This document shows, piece by piece, positions 56,261 to 64,000 of a stretch of DNA of 64,000 nt. The position numbers and the translations under genes are program-made. Each line of letters starts with the position of its first letter. The first letter of the stretch is position 1. The notes under the pieces were generated by a model that did no database searches, was not told the origin of the DNA, and worked only from the letters and a program-made list of their open reading frames with translations. The DNA is from a cyanobacterium PCC 7702 (GTDB lineage Bacteria > Cyanobacteriota > Cyanobacteriia > Cyanobacteriales > Nostocaceae): the NCBI GenBank assembly GCA_000332255.1, contig KB235926.1, positions 3,811,018-3,875,017 on the forward strand, given 5' to 3'.

Positions 56261-57061
56261 ATGAATTCCACATCTATATTTTGTCTCGATCCTGATTACT
56301 TAAATCAACTGGCTTGCAATTATCACGAAAATTACATCAATTCTCGACCTTTTCCTCATATTGTATTTGATAATTTTTTGCCAGAATTAATATTAGAAAA
56401 AGTCTGGCAATAATTTCCGGAAGTAAATGCAATTGATTGGCAAAAATTCGAGGAAAAGCCAGAGAAGAAACTAGCATCTAAAAACGAATTAGAAATGGGA
56501 GAAATGACCAGAATTCTCCTTTACCAACTCAACTCTTCTATTTTTCTGCAATTTTTAGAAAATTTGACAGGAATTGATGGATTAATACCCGATCCTTATT
56601 TTGAGGGAGGTGGTCTTCATCAAATAGAAAGAGGCGGCTACTTAAAAATACACGCCGACTTTAATTGGCACAGCAAACTTCGATTACATCGGCGCATAAA
56701 TGTCATCATTTATCTCAATAAAAATTGGCAAGAAGAATATGGAGGCCACCTACAATTATGGGATAAATCCATGAGTAGTTGCATTAAGAAAATACTACCA
56801 ATATTCAATCGATGTGTTATTTTCAATACCACAGATTTTTCCTATCACGGTCATCCCGAACCATTGAATTGTCCGGAGGGACAAACCCGCAAATCTTTAG
56901 CACTTTACTACTACAGCAACGGACGTCCACCCGCAGAGATTTTTCGCGCCCATTCTACCCTTTTTTGGGCAAGACCCGGACAACAAGAAGATAAGTCACT
57001 GCCAAAAAAATTCTTCGGTCTGAGGTTCAAAACTGCCTTAAAAAAGTTACTTTTGCGTTGA
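56261..57061 (+). pseudogene. 2OG-Fe(II) oxygenase with an in-frame TAA
   Basis: The frame begins ATG 56261 (MNSTSIFCLDPDYLNQLAC, then PFPHIVFDNFLPELI) and has a TAA at 56411-56413 after EKVWQ. It continues in the same frame FPEVNAIDWQKFE and the complete oxygenase core: HADFNWHSKLRLHRRINVII, ending YHGHPEPLNCPEGQTRKSLA. The HxD (near codon 131), distal His (near codon 195) and Arg of the cofactor site remain. Either one mutation (CAA/GAA to TAA) killed the gene, or an internal start at 56495 makes a short protein. Its role would be hydroxylating a sugar or protein. Confidence 0.8.
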
Positions 57062-57103
57062 TTGCTGCAGCCAAATAGCTGAGAAATAAGGATCTAGAAA
57101 AAG

Positions 57104-58477
57104 ATGAGTCTTACAGTATACTTGGCAATGTTTGGCTGGATTCCCTTTGTTATCTATCTATTTAGGTGGGTACCAGCGCAAAGAGCTGTTATTGTCAGCT
57201 TTATCATTGCTTGGCTATTTTTGCCTGTAGTGCAGTTTACGCTCCCAGGACCAGATTACACTAAAATGTCGGCTACCTGTTACGGCATACTACTAGCAAC
57301 TATTTTATTTGACGTTAAACGCTTTAGTTCGCTGCAGTTGGAGTGGCTTGACCTACCAGTAGTAGTTTGGTGTTTGTGTCCTTTAGCTTCATCGCTTCAG
57401 AACGATTTGGGTATTTATGATGGTTTTTCAGCAGTTTTCGACCAAATTACAACTTGGGGATTACCGTACTATCTAGGTCGCTTGTACCTTGGTAATCTAG
57501 AGGGCATACGCAAGCTAGCTGTTGATATCTTCATTGGAGGTTTGGTTTATATTCCTTTGTGCTTGTTTGAAATGCGCATGAGTCCTCAGTTACACCGGAT
57601 AGTTTACGGCTTTCACGCTCGCAGTGATTTTGGTCAGACTATCCGCTTTGGAGGATACAGACCGACGGTTTTTATGGAACACGGTTTGATGGTTGGCGCG
57701 TGGATGATGGCGGCTACACTTATAGGTATTTGGTTGTGGAGATGTGGCACGATCGCTTCTGTTTGGGGAATTTCGGCCAATTGGCTGGTAGCTGCATTGC
57801 TGCTGACAACTTTGCTGCTCAAATCCACAGGAGCAATAATTTTACTGCTATTGGGATTGCTGGTTTTATTCTTGTCTAATCGGTTGCATACTTCTGTACT
57901 AGTTTGGATATTGATAGGAGCAATTTCATTGTATTTATATTTGGGAGTTACCGGAAAATTTCCAAAAGATCCTATCGTTGACACCATATCTACAACAATC
58001 AATCAACAAAGAGCACAATCAGTGCAGTTTCGATTTGACAACGAAAAACTTCTTTCGCAAAAAGCCCGGGAGAAAATAGTTTTTGGTTGGGGAGGATGGG
58101 GACGCAGTCGCGTTTACGATCGGCGGGGAAAGGATATCTCGGTGACTGACAGTTTGTGGATTATCACCTTTGGAACCAAGGGATTAGTTGGTCTGGTAAG
58201 TTTGACAACGTTTCTGTTGCTTCCGGCGATCGCATTTATGCGCAATTACCCCGCTAGCAGGTGGAATCATCCGCAAGTAGCGCCAGCAGCGGCGATCGCA
58301 TTACTTTTAGTTTTATACACGATTGACTGTCTTTTGAATGCAATGATCAATCCCATTTATATACTCGGGTGTGGCGCCCTATCAGGACTAGCACTCCTGC
58401 ACAAAAGTAAAACCAACAAAAAGTTTCTAGCTGCAGTCGCTCACCAAAAAACCATTGCAAGCAACACTCAGACCTAA
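57104..58477 (+). CDS. O-antigen polymerase/ligase-like membrane protein (Wzy type)
   Basis: A 457-residue protein with 10-12 hydrophobic helices. The long periplasmic loop contains FGGYRPTVFMEHGLMVG, RFDNEKLLSQKAREKIVFGW and GWGRSRVYDRRGKDISVTDS, with conserved Arg/Gly and WGGWGR features of the Wzy/WaaL family. Position after Wzx and among glycosyltransferases supports polymerase over ligase. The length and topology are typical. Confidence 0.85.
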   Translation: MSLTVYLAMFGWIPFVIYLFRWVPAQRAVIVSFIIAWLFLPVVQFTLPGPDYTKMSATCYGILLATILFDVKRFSSLQLEWLDLPVVVWCLCPLASSLQNDLGIYDGFSAVFDQITTWGLPYYLGRLYLGNLEGIRKLAVDIFIGGLVYIPLCLFEMRMSPQLHRIVYGFHARSDFGQTIRFGGYRPTVFMEHGLMVGAWMMAATLIGIWLWRCGTIASVWGISANWLVAALLLTTLLLKSTGAIILLLLGLLVLFLSNRLHTSVLVWILIGAISLYLYLGVTGKFPKDPIVDTISTTINQQRAQSVQFRFDNEKLLSQKAREKIVFGWGGWGRSRVYDRRGKDISVTDSLWIITFGTKGLVGLVSLTTFLLLPAIAFMRNYPASRWNHPQVAPAAAIALLLVLYTIDCLLNAMINPIYILGCGALSGLALLHKSKTNKKFLAAVAHQKTIASNTQT

Positions 58478-58523
58478 TCTGGTTTTGTGCAGCTAATCTA
58501 TCCAGCTTGGAAACAGTAATAAT

Positions 58524-59495
58524 ATGTCTAAATTTCCTCTACTTATCATCATTCTCAACTATCGTACTCCTGAGTTGACAATTGATTGCTTGCGTTCCTT
58601 ACAAAAGGAAGTGCGATCGCTTCCAGGTACTCGCGTTATAGTTTCCGACAACGCTTCCGGTGATGGATCGGTAGAACAAATTCAAGCTGCAATTACAGCT
58701 GCGAATTGGGATGAATGGGTAACGCTTTTACCATTAGACCGCAATGGCGGATACGCCTTTGGCAATAACGCTGCTATTCGTTTGGGACTTGAGTCCACGA
58801 CTCCACCATCATATTTTTTATTACTAAATCCAGACACGATCGTTCGTCCTGGTGCTTTAAAAGCTTTAGTTGATTTTATGGACTCTCATCCCCATACAGG
58901 AATTGCAGGTAGTCGCTTAGAAGACCCTGATGGTACTCCCCAGCACTCAGCTTTTCGCTTTCATACTTTCTGGAGCGAACTGGATTGTAGTTTGCGCTCT
59001 TGTGTAGTGTCGAAGTTACTTGCAAATTGGATCGTTGCACCTCCCATTTCTGAACAAGCTTGTCTAACCGATTGGGTAGCAGGAGCAAGCATGGTGATTC
59101 GTCGAGAGGTATTTGCATCGGTGGGTTTGCTGGACGAAAAGTACTTCCTGTATTTTGAAGAGGTAGACTTTTGCTTCCAGGCCAAAAAAGCAGGGTGGGA
59201 ATGCTGGTACGTACCTGCTAGTAGAGTTGTACATTTGGTAGGACAAAGTTCAGGAGTAACCGATCGCAAGCGTCCGCCAAAACGCTTACCCAAATACTGG
59301 TTTGATTCCCGACGCAGATATTTTCTCAAAAACTACGGATGGCTGTATGCGGTGCTCGCGGATTTAGCTTGGTTGTCTGGTTTTATCCTCTGGAGGTGGC
59401 GACGGGCAATCCAACGCAAACCAGATACGGATCCACCCAGAATGATGAGTGATTTTCTCCTGAATAGTGTTTTATGCAAAGGAGGTGAAACTTGA
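58524..59495 (+). CDS. Family 2 glycosyltransferase (rhamnosyltransferase-like)
   Basis: A 323-residue GT2. FPLLIIILNYRTPELTIDCL, RVIVSDNASGDGSVEQI, LLPLDRNGGYAFGNNAAIR, FLLLNPDTIVRPGAL (DxD-like) and WVAGASMVIRREVFASVGLL with FEEVDFCFQAK. These match dTDP-rhamnose transferases such as WbbL. Its stop codon overlaps the TTG start of the next gene. Confidence 0.92.
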   Translation: MSKFPLLIIILNYRTPELTIDCLRSLQKEVRSLPGTRVIVSDNASGDGSVEQIQAAITAANWDEWVTLLPLDRNGGYAFGNNAAIRLGLESTTPPSYFLLLNPDTIVRPGALKALVDFMDSHPHTGIAGSRLEDPDGTPQHSAFRFHTFWSELDCSLRSCVVSKLLANWIVAPPISEQACLTDWVAGASMVIRREVFASVGLLDEKYFLYFEEVDFCFQAKKAGWECWYVPASRVVHLVGQSSGVTDRKRPPKRLPKYWFDSRRRYFLKNYGWLYAVLADLAWLSGFILWRWRRAIQRKPDTDPPRMMSDFLLNSVLCKGGET

Positions 59496-60112
59496 GCACA
59501 ACACAAACTGTACCGCCACCGGTATCGGAAAATATTACCTTGTTGCAACTTTACCAACTGGTTGTAGAAGACTGGGAAGCTCACGGAGGCGATTGGACTT
59601 TACCTGGATTCCGAGCTGTAGCCGTTTATCGTTTTGGTGTTTGGAGAATGACGCTACAACCGAAATTTTTGCGAGTTCCCTTCAGCATTCTTTACCGGAT
59701 GCTGTATCGAAAAATACGAAATAATTATGGCATCGAGCTGCCTTATACAGTTAAGCTAGGACGTCGCGTTATCTTCGAACATCAAGGAGCGATCGTGATT
59801 CACGGGTATTGTCAAATTGGAGACGATTGTATCATCCGTCAAGGAGTTACCCTGGGAAATCGTTATCTAGATCGTCCCCTCGAAGCTCCCAAGCTAGGAA
59901 ATCGCGTCAATGTTGGTGCGGGAGCTAAAATCCTTGGCAACGTAACCGTCGGAGATGATGTGAATATTGGCGCCAATGCTGTAGTTTTATCAGATATTCC
60001 TCCTGGAAAAACAGCAGTTGGCATACCTGCGAAAATTCTCAATTCCCCAGCAGGAGGTTATTGTGACCAGCTTTTCCCCAAAAATTGCAGTAGTTGCGAT
60101 CGGTCGCAATGA
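59492..60112 (+). CDS. CysE/serine O-acetyltransferase-like hexapeptide transferase
   Basis: A 206-residue left-handed beta-helix acetyltransferase. An N-terminal helical domain (LYQLVVEDWEAHGGDW) is followed by GRRVIFEHQGAIVIHGYCQI, DDCIIRQGVTLGNRYLDRP, GNRVNVGAGAKILGNVTVGD and IPPGKTAVGIPAKI. The catalytic His of HQGAIVIHG fits SAT-like enzymes. In this context it probably O- or N-acetylates a cell-surface sugar. The start is TTG (59492) with a perfect AAGGAGGTGA six bases before, so it is certain despite the codon. It overlaps the next gene by 50 nt. Confidence 0.9.
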   Translation: MSTTQTVPPPVSENITLLQLYQLVVEDWEAHGGDWTLPGFRAVAVYRFGVWRMTLQPKFLRVPFSILYRMLYRKIRNNYGIELPYTVKLGRRVIFEHQGAIVIHGYCQIGDDCIIRQGVTLGNRYLDRPLEAPKLGNRVNVGAGAKILGNVTVGDDVNIGANAVVLSDIPPGKTAVGIPAKILNSPAGGYCDQLFPKNCSSCDRSQ

Positions 60113-61163
60113 AGGCGAGCGCCTAATCCGCTGTCTGGATTCGGTAGTTGACGGACTGCGCCCGGTAGTTTACGTTGATTCTGGTTCTAGCGATGGAAGT
60201 TGTGAAGTTGCTGCTCAACGTCAAGTTGAGGTGGTAAAGCTAGATATGTCTGAACCTTTCACTGCTGCAAGAGCTCGCAATGCTGGTTTTGAGCGACTGC
60301 AACAAAAATATCCCCAAATACAATACGTGCAGTTCGTTGACGGTGATTGCGAACTAGTCAAGGGATGGATAGAAGCAGCAGCAAAAACGCTAGACGCCAA
60401 CCCTAACGTTGTTGCCGTATGTGGTTGGCGACGGGAGTGCTCTCCTCAAAAGAGTGTCTACAATCGCATCTGCGATGTGGAATGGCGAATGGGACCGACT
60501 GGAAATGTCCTCAATTTTGGCGGAGATGTGATGATTCGCGCTGCTGCATTGGCTCAAGTAGGAGGCTATAACAACAGTGTTATTGCTGCAGAAGACGATG
60601 AATCGAGCATTCGCCTGCGCCAACAAGTCCAGGGAAAAATTTTGCGTATTCCTCAAAATAGCACTTTGCACGATGCTGACATGCATGCACTGTCGCAGTG
60701 GTGGCAACGTGCCAAACGCTGTGGCTATGGTTATGCTCAAGTTTCTCACCTGCACGGAAAATCACCGGAACGGAAATTCGTCAAAGAACTGCGCCGAACC
60801 TTAATTTGGGGAGCGATCGCGCCGTTAGCTGCCATGCTGCTGGTTCCGTGGACTCACGGACTATCATTGATAGTTTTCGGGCGCTATCCCCTTGCAGCAG
60901 TGCGGACAATCCTGAAAACTTGGCAGCAGGGATTTTCATGGAACGACAGTTTGGTTTGGGGTCTGTCTTGCGCGGTGTCGGTGTTTCCCGGGGCCGCAGG
61001 CGCATTCAAGTTTTACCTCGATCGCCTGAGTAACAAACAAAATCAAATTATTGAGTACAAAGCAATCAAAACAATTCATCCTACAGGAAAAGCAAATGGC
61101 CGATCTTCCAAGACACGTTCGTCCCATCGCTGTGGGTCTACTCGGTACTGGTTACATTTGTGA
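60063..61163 (+). CDS. Family 2 glycosyltransferase
   Basis: A 366-residue GT2 from GTG 60063, which sits behind AGGAGGTTATT. FSPKIAVVAIGRNEGERLIR, PVVYVDSGSSDGSCEVAA, FTAARARNAGFERLQQ and VQFVDGDCELVKGWIEAAAK are classic motifs, and EDDESSIRLRQQ supplies the catalytic Asp/Glu. Two C-terminal helices (AIAPLAAMLLVPW and following) anchor it. The frame open back to 60018 would start inside the preceding gene and is rejected. It overlaps the next gene by 68 nt. Confidence 0.9.
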   Translation: MTSFSPKIAVVAIGRNEGERLIRCLDSVVDGLRPVVYVDSGSSDGSCEVAAQRQVEVVKLDMSEPFTAARARNAGFERLQQKYPQIQYVQFVDGDCELVKGWIEAAAKTLDANPNVVAVCGWRRECSPQKSVYNRICDVEWRMGPTGNVLNFGGDVMIRAAALAQVGGYNNSVIAAEDDESSIRLRQQVQGKILRIPQNSTLHDADMHALSQWWQRAKRCGYGYAQVSHLHGKSPERKFVKELRRTLIWGAIAPLAAMLLVPWTHGLSLIVFGRYPLAAVRTILKTWQQGFSWNDSLVWGLSCAVSVFPGAAGAFKFYLDRLSNKQNQIIEYKAIKTIHPTGKANGRSSKTRSSHRCGSTRYWLHL

Positions 61164-63240
61164 TTTTCACTTTCGCGCCTTGCGCTTGCTACCCCAAATC
61201 GAAGTACGAGCCGTTTGCGATCTCAATCCCAGATTGGCGCAACAGTTTGCTCAAACAAGGGGAATAGAAAAAGTCTATGACGATTTTGCCCAGATGCTTG
61301 CTTGCGTTCCTCTGGACGTTGTTCATATCCTCACACCCCCCCACGCTCACTTTTCCAACGCTTGCCAAGCGATCGCAGCTGGTGTTGATGCTTTGATTGA
61401 AAAGCCCCTTTGCCATAATGTCAACTACTGCCAACAGTTACGCCAGCTTGCAGCTACCACCAACACCGCGATCGCCGTTAGCAACAACTTTCTGTATTTT
61501 CCCGTGTACGAAAAATTCTTAGCCGACTTGCGCAGCGGTAGATTAGGAAAAATCGATCAAATTGACATCGTCTGGAATAAGGAACTACCCCAACTTAAAA
61601 ACGGACCCTTTGGAGCGTGGATGCTGCAGTCGCCGCAAAATATTCTCTTTGAAGTCGCCCCCCACTCCTTTGTTCACTTAATCCACATTCTCGGACAGCC
61701 AGAAGAAATTGCTGTCGATGTCCGCGATCTGTTGGAACTACCAGGCGCTTTAGAGTTTTACCGGCGCTGGGAAATTCGCGGTTGGAAGAACAACACCAGT
61801 ATTCGCCTGCGATTTTCATTCATTGATGGATATCCAGAACACTACATCCACGTTCGCGGTACCAATGCAGTCGCACGAGTTGACTTTGAGAACAACACCT
61901 ACGTTCTCCAGGAGCACACGCCCTACCTGCTTGATATCGATCGCTACGCGGGGGTGATTACAACTGCTTGCAATTCGATACTGCAAGCCAATACCACCTT
62001 AGCAAGCTTTGTGCTCTCAAAAATGGGTTTATCCAAAAACTCAGGCCCCTTTGCCTACAGCATAGCCCGCACGATCTCAAGTTTCTATAACTCCAGAGGA
62101 AGAAAGCTTGACGAAAGAATAGACCCTGTTATGAGCGAAGCTGCAGTGGCCTTGGCCGAGAAGGTAGCGCAGGAAGTGAAATTATCCACGCCACAGCGGG
62201 TAGTACCTATTACCAATTCCTTGGCTGCGACTCCAACTTTACAGCCTACCGTACTGGTTATTGGTGGTACTGGTTTTATTGGCCAAGCTTTAGTTCGCCG
62301 CTTGCGTCAACATGGATACGGTGTCCGCATTCTTCAGCGCCATCCCCACCCAACCCCACAATTGCACCACCTCAAGGTTGAGTTTATCAAAGGTGACTTT
62401 GCTGATGAAAAAACACTCGAGGTTGCACTAGATGGTATCCGCTATGTCTATCACCTTGCACGGGGTCATGGAAAAACATGGAGCGATTACCTAGAAACGG
62501 ACGTTAAACCCACGCGCCAACTTGCAAACTTATGTCTGCAGCAAGGTGTTGCAAAGCTATTCTATACATCTTCCATTGCCATCTACTATGCTGGCGATAA
62601 AACTGCAACTATCACGGAAGATACCGAACCCCACCAAGGCATCATACGCGCTGCTCCCTACGCCAAATCTAAGCTAGAAAACGAGCGATCGCTGCTGGAA
62701 CTGTATCGCCACCACAGTTTACCTGTAACAATTTTTCGTCCCGGCATCGTCTTAGGACGTGGTGGAAGCCCTTACCATTGGGGAATTGCAGCTTGGCCTT
62801 ACAGTTCCGTATGCTGTGTTTATGGTGACGGAAATAACCCTCTACCCATCGTACTTGTAGATGACGTTGCCGATGCTATGGTACGAGCCATGAAAATACC
62901 AACAGTTGCAGGTCAGTCCTACAACCTTGCCAGTACCCCCTGCATCACAGCTAATGAATATCTGGATGAATTTGAGCGCCAAGCTAATATCAAGTTACGA
63001 CGCGTATTCAAATCGCCCGCAAGCTCCTACATCGAATCTGTTCTCAAATGGGTAATCAAGAGCATCGGAAACGATCCTGACGCTGCATTTCCTAGTTATG
63101 CAGATTTCCAAAGTCGCACTTTCGCTGCTAAATTTGACTGCACAAAAGCCGAGCGCCAGCTGGGTTGGTCTCCAGTCAAAGACCGCGAAACAATTATTTG
63201 TGAAGGCATACATGTACCTGTGACAGAGTTTTTTAGATAG
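61096..63240 (+). CDS. Gfo/Idh/MocA-SDR fusion (nucleotide-sugar enzyme)
   Basis: A 714-residue fused protein from ATG 61096 (with ACAGGAAAAGCAA upstream). Residues about 10-370 are a Gfo/Idh/MocA oxidoreductase: VGLLGTGYICDFHFRALRLL, HILTPPHAHFSNACQAIAAG and the catalytic EKPLC near residue 113. From about 388 an extended SDR follows: VIGGTGFIGQALVRRL, SSIAIYYAGDK and YAKSKLENERSLLE, the latter with the catalytic YxxxK near 521. One chain could dehydrogenate and then epimerise or reduce a sugar. The C-terminal end LGWSPVKDRETII is typical of epimerases. Confidence 0.92.
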   Translation: MADLPRHVRPIAVGLLGTGYICDFHFRALRLLPQIEVRAVCDLNPRLAQQFAQTRGIEKVYDDFAQMLACVPLDVVHILTPPHAHFSNACQAIAAGVDALIEKPLCHNVNYCQQLRQLAATTNTAIAVSNNFLYFPVYEKFLADLRSGRLGKIDQIDIVWNKELPQLKNGPFGAWMLQSPQNILFEVAPHSFVHLIHILGQPEEIAVDVRDLLELPGALEFYRRWEIRGWKNNTSIRLRFSFIDGYPEHYIHVRGTNAVARVDFENNTYVLQEHTPYLLDIDRYAGVITTACNSILQANTTLASFVLSKMGLSKNSGPFAYSIARTISSFYNSRGRKLDERIDPVMSEAAVALAEKVAQEVKLSTPQRVVPITNSLAATPTLQPTVLVIGGTGFIGQALVRRLRQHGYGVRILQRHPHPTPQLHHLKVEFIKGDFADEKTLEVALDGIRYVYHLARGHGKTWSDYLETDVKPTRQLANLCLQQGVAKLFYTSSIAIYYAGDKTATITEDTEPHQGIIRAAPYAKSKLENERSLLELYRHHSLPVTIFRPGIVLGRGGSPYHWGIAAWPYSSVCCVYGDGNNPLPIVLVDDVADAMVRAMKIPTVAGQSYNLASTPCITANEYLDEFERQANIKLRRVFKSPASSYIESVLKWVIKSIGNDPDAAFPSYADFQSRTFAAKFDCTKAERQLGWSPVKDRETIICEGIHVPVTEFFR

Positions 63241-63252
63241 TCTTGAGATTTT

Positions 63253-64000
63253 ATGTTTTTTTGTAACGCATTCATCACTAAATTATTACCTTGGAAAAAT
63301 ACACTGCTTGGATGCTACACTCGCAAGAAAATTTTCATTTTTGTCTGTTTAACTTTACTCAGTTTTTCAACTGTCGTTAGTGGTTGTTTGCAATTAAATA
63401 AACAAGCCATTGTTACTGCAAATAGTAAAAGTGCAGTCACTCCTAGTCATGCTGGTTTCCCAAAAACTGTTGTTGGAATGAATCTCAACGGTATTGCTGA
63501 TTGGTCAACAGAGTTACCATTTTTAGATGCTTTCAAATCTTCTCGTCCTTGGATCGCTCAATGCGTTAAAACAGATCCAAACTGCAACGAACAATGGGAC
63601 ACAAAGGAATACAATCTTCTCAATTTAGATAAAGATGGTTGGATCAAATCTCTACCAGCGCCTGGCGATGCTCCCAAATATACGAGAATCAGTACTTTAT
63701 TGTTTAGGGAAATACCAGGTTATTATCCCTCCGGTAAGTATATAGTTTTATACGAAGGAGAAGGAACAATTTCCTATGGATTTGATGCCAAAAAAGATGA
63801 AGCAGCATCAACTCCCGGTAGAGATGTCATTAACGTAGACTCAAAAAAAGGCGGAGGTATATTAATTACAATTACCTCTACCGACCCCAGAAAAACGGGT
63901 AACTACATTCGCAACATTCGAGTTATCAAAGCAGAAAACCTAGGACTCTACACCAAGGGTGAAACATTTAACCCCTCTTTTTTAAACAAAATTAAAAACT
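63253..64000 (+). CDS. Putative secreted lipoprotein (partial, runs off the window)
   Basis: From ATG 63253 the frame stays open to the window end (249 codons). After a basic N-terminus there is KIFIFVCLTLLSFSTVVSGC, a signal with lipobox-like VSGC. The mature part has VVGMNLNGIADWSTELPFLD, then FKSSRPWIAQCVKTDPNCNE and GTISYGFDAKKDEA. The GMNLNGIADWSTE...FKSSRPW motif occurs in cyanobacterial proteins near surface-glycan genes; a glycan-binding or hydrolase-like role is plausible, but none is assigned. Confidence 0.85.
   Translation, partial: MFFCNAFITKLLPWKNTLLGCYTRKKIFIFVCLTLLSFSTVVSGCLQLNKQAIVTANSKSAVTPSHAGFPKTVVGMNLNGIADWSTELPFLDAFKSSRPWIAQCVKTDPNCNEQWDTKEYNLLNLDKDGWIKSLPAPGDAPKYTRISTLLFREIPGYYPSGKYIVLYEGEGTISYGFDAKKDEAASTPGRDVINVDSKKGGGILITITSTDPRKTGNYIRNIRVIKAENLGLYTKGETFNPSFLNKIKN

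Overview
This is chromosomal DNA from a cyanobacterium. The HIP1 octamer (GCGATCGC) recurs throughout. Several genes belong to largely cyanobacterial families: NdbB-type NDH-2, DUF4278, the Mo-nitrogenase C-terminal domain, DUF1838, an Slr1339-like protein, and NB-ARC/WD40 proteins with a vMAP-type helix-turn-helix. A nitrogenase-associated domain and the many signalling and polysaccharide genes suggest a filamentous or otherwise complex lineage. The genus cannot be fixed from the sequence.

Layout: 1-360 holds the 5' end of a leftward 16S rRNA gene with its promoter and leader. 434-7536 is mostly nitrogen and small-molecule metabolism: nadC, ureEFG (urease maturation without the structural genes), a formamidase-family gene, a TauE/SafE permease and a BMP-type binding lipoprotein. 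7953-11474 is a STAND/WD40 protein with 14 repeats. 11538-15547 is leftward: a secreted GDSL esterase, then a tight two-gene unit of a KASIII-like condensing enzyme and a ThDP-dependent synthase, which is the most likely specialised-metabolism locus here. 15.8-19.6 kb is a mobile or degenerate zone with an IS200/IS605 element (tnpB/tnpA), an intact and a dead ribbon-helix-helix gene, and a run of micro-ORFs.

19.6-43.4 kb is mainly housekeeping and conserved cyanobacterial genes: a Mo-nitrogenase C-terminal protein, cupin, creatininase-family enzyme, ACT-containing malic enzyme, ChaB, ndbB, HAD, moeA, phosphodiester glycosidase, site-2 protease, GHL10 glycosidase, prmA, serA, vWA proteins, an OppC-like permease and an HD phosphohydrolase. 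Two decayed genes (a second vWA copy and an SDR) lie here. A tRNA-Gly(CCC) is at 43.6 kb, and an IS630-type N-terminal ORF at 44.4 kb.

45.5-64.0 kb is an exopolysaccharide (Wzx/Wzy-type) cluster: a frameshifted WecG/TagA initiating transferase, a Wzc-like co-polymerase/ATPase, at least six other glycosyltransferases, a Wzx-type flippase, a 2OG-Fe(II) oxygenase with an in-frame stop, a Wzy/ligase-like membrane protein, a CysE-like acetyltransferase, a Gfo/Idh/MocA-SDR fusion and a putative lipoprotein running off the end. Genes from 58.5 to 63.2 kb overlap one another and use non-ATG starts behind strong Shine-Dalgarno sequences, implying translational coupling.

No CRISPR array or recognisable defence island was found.
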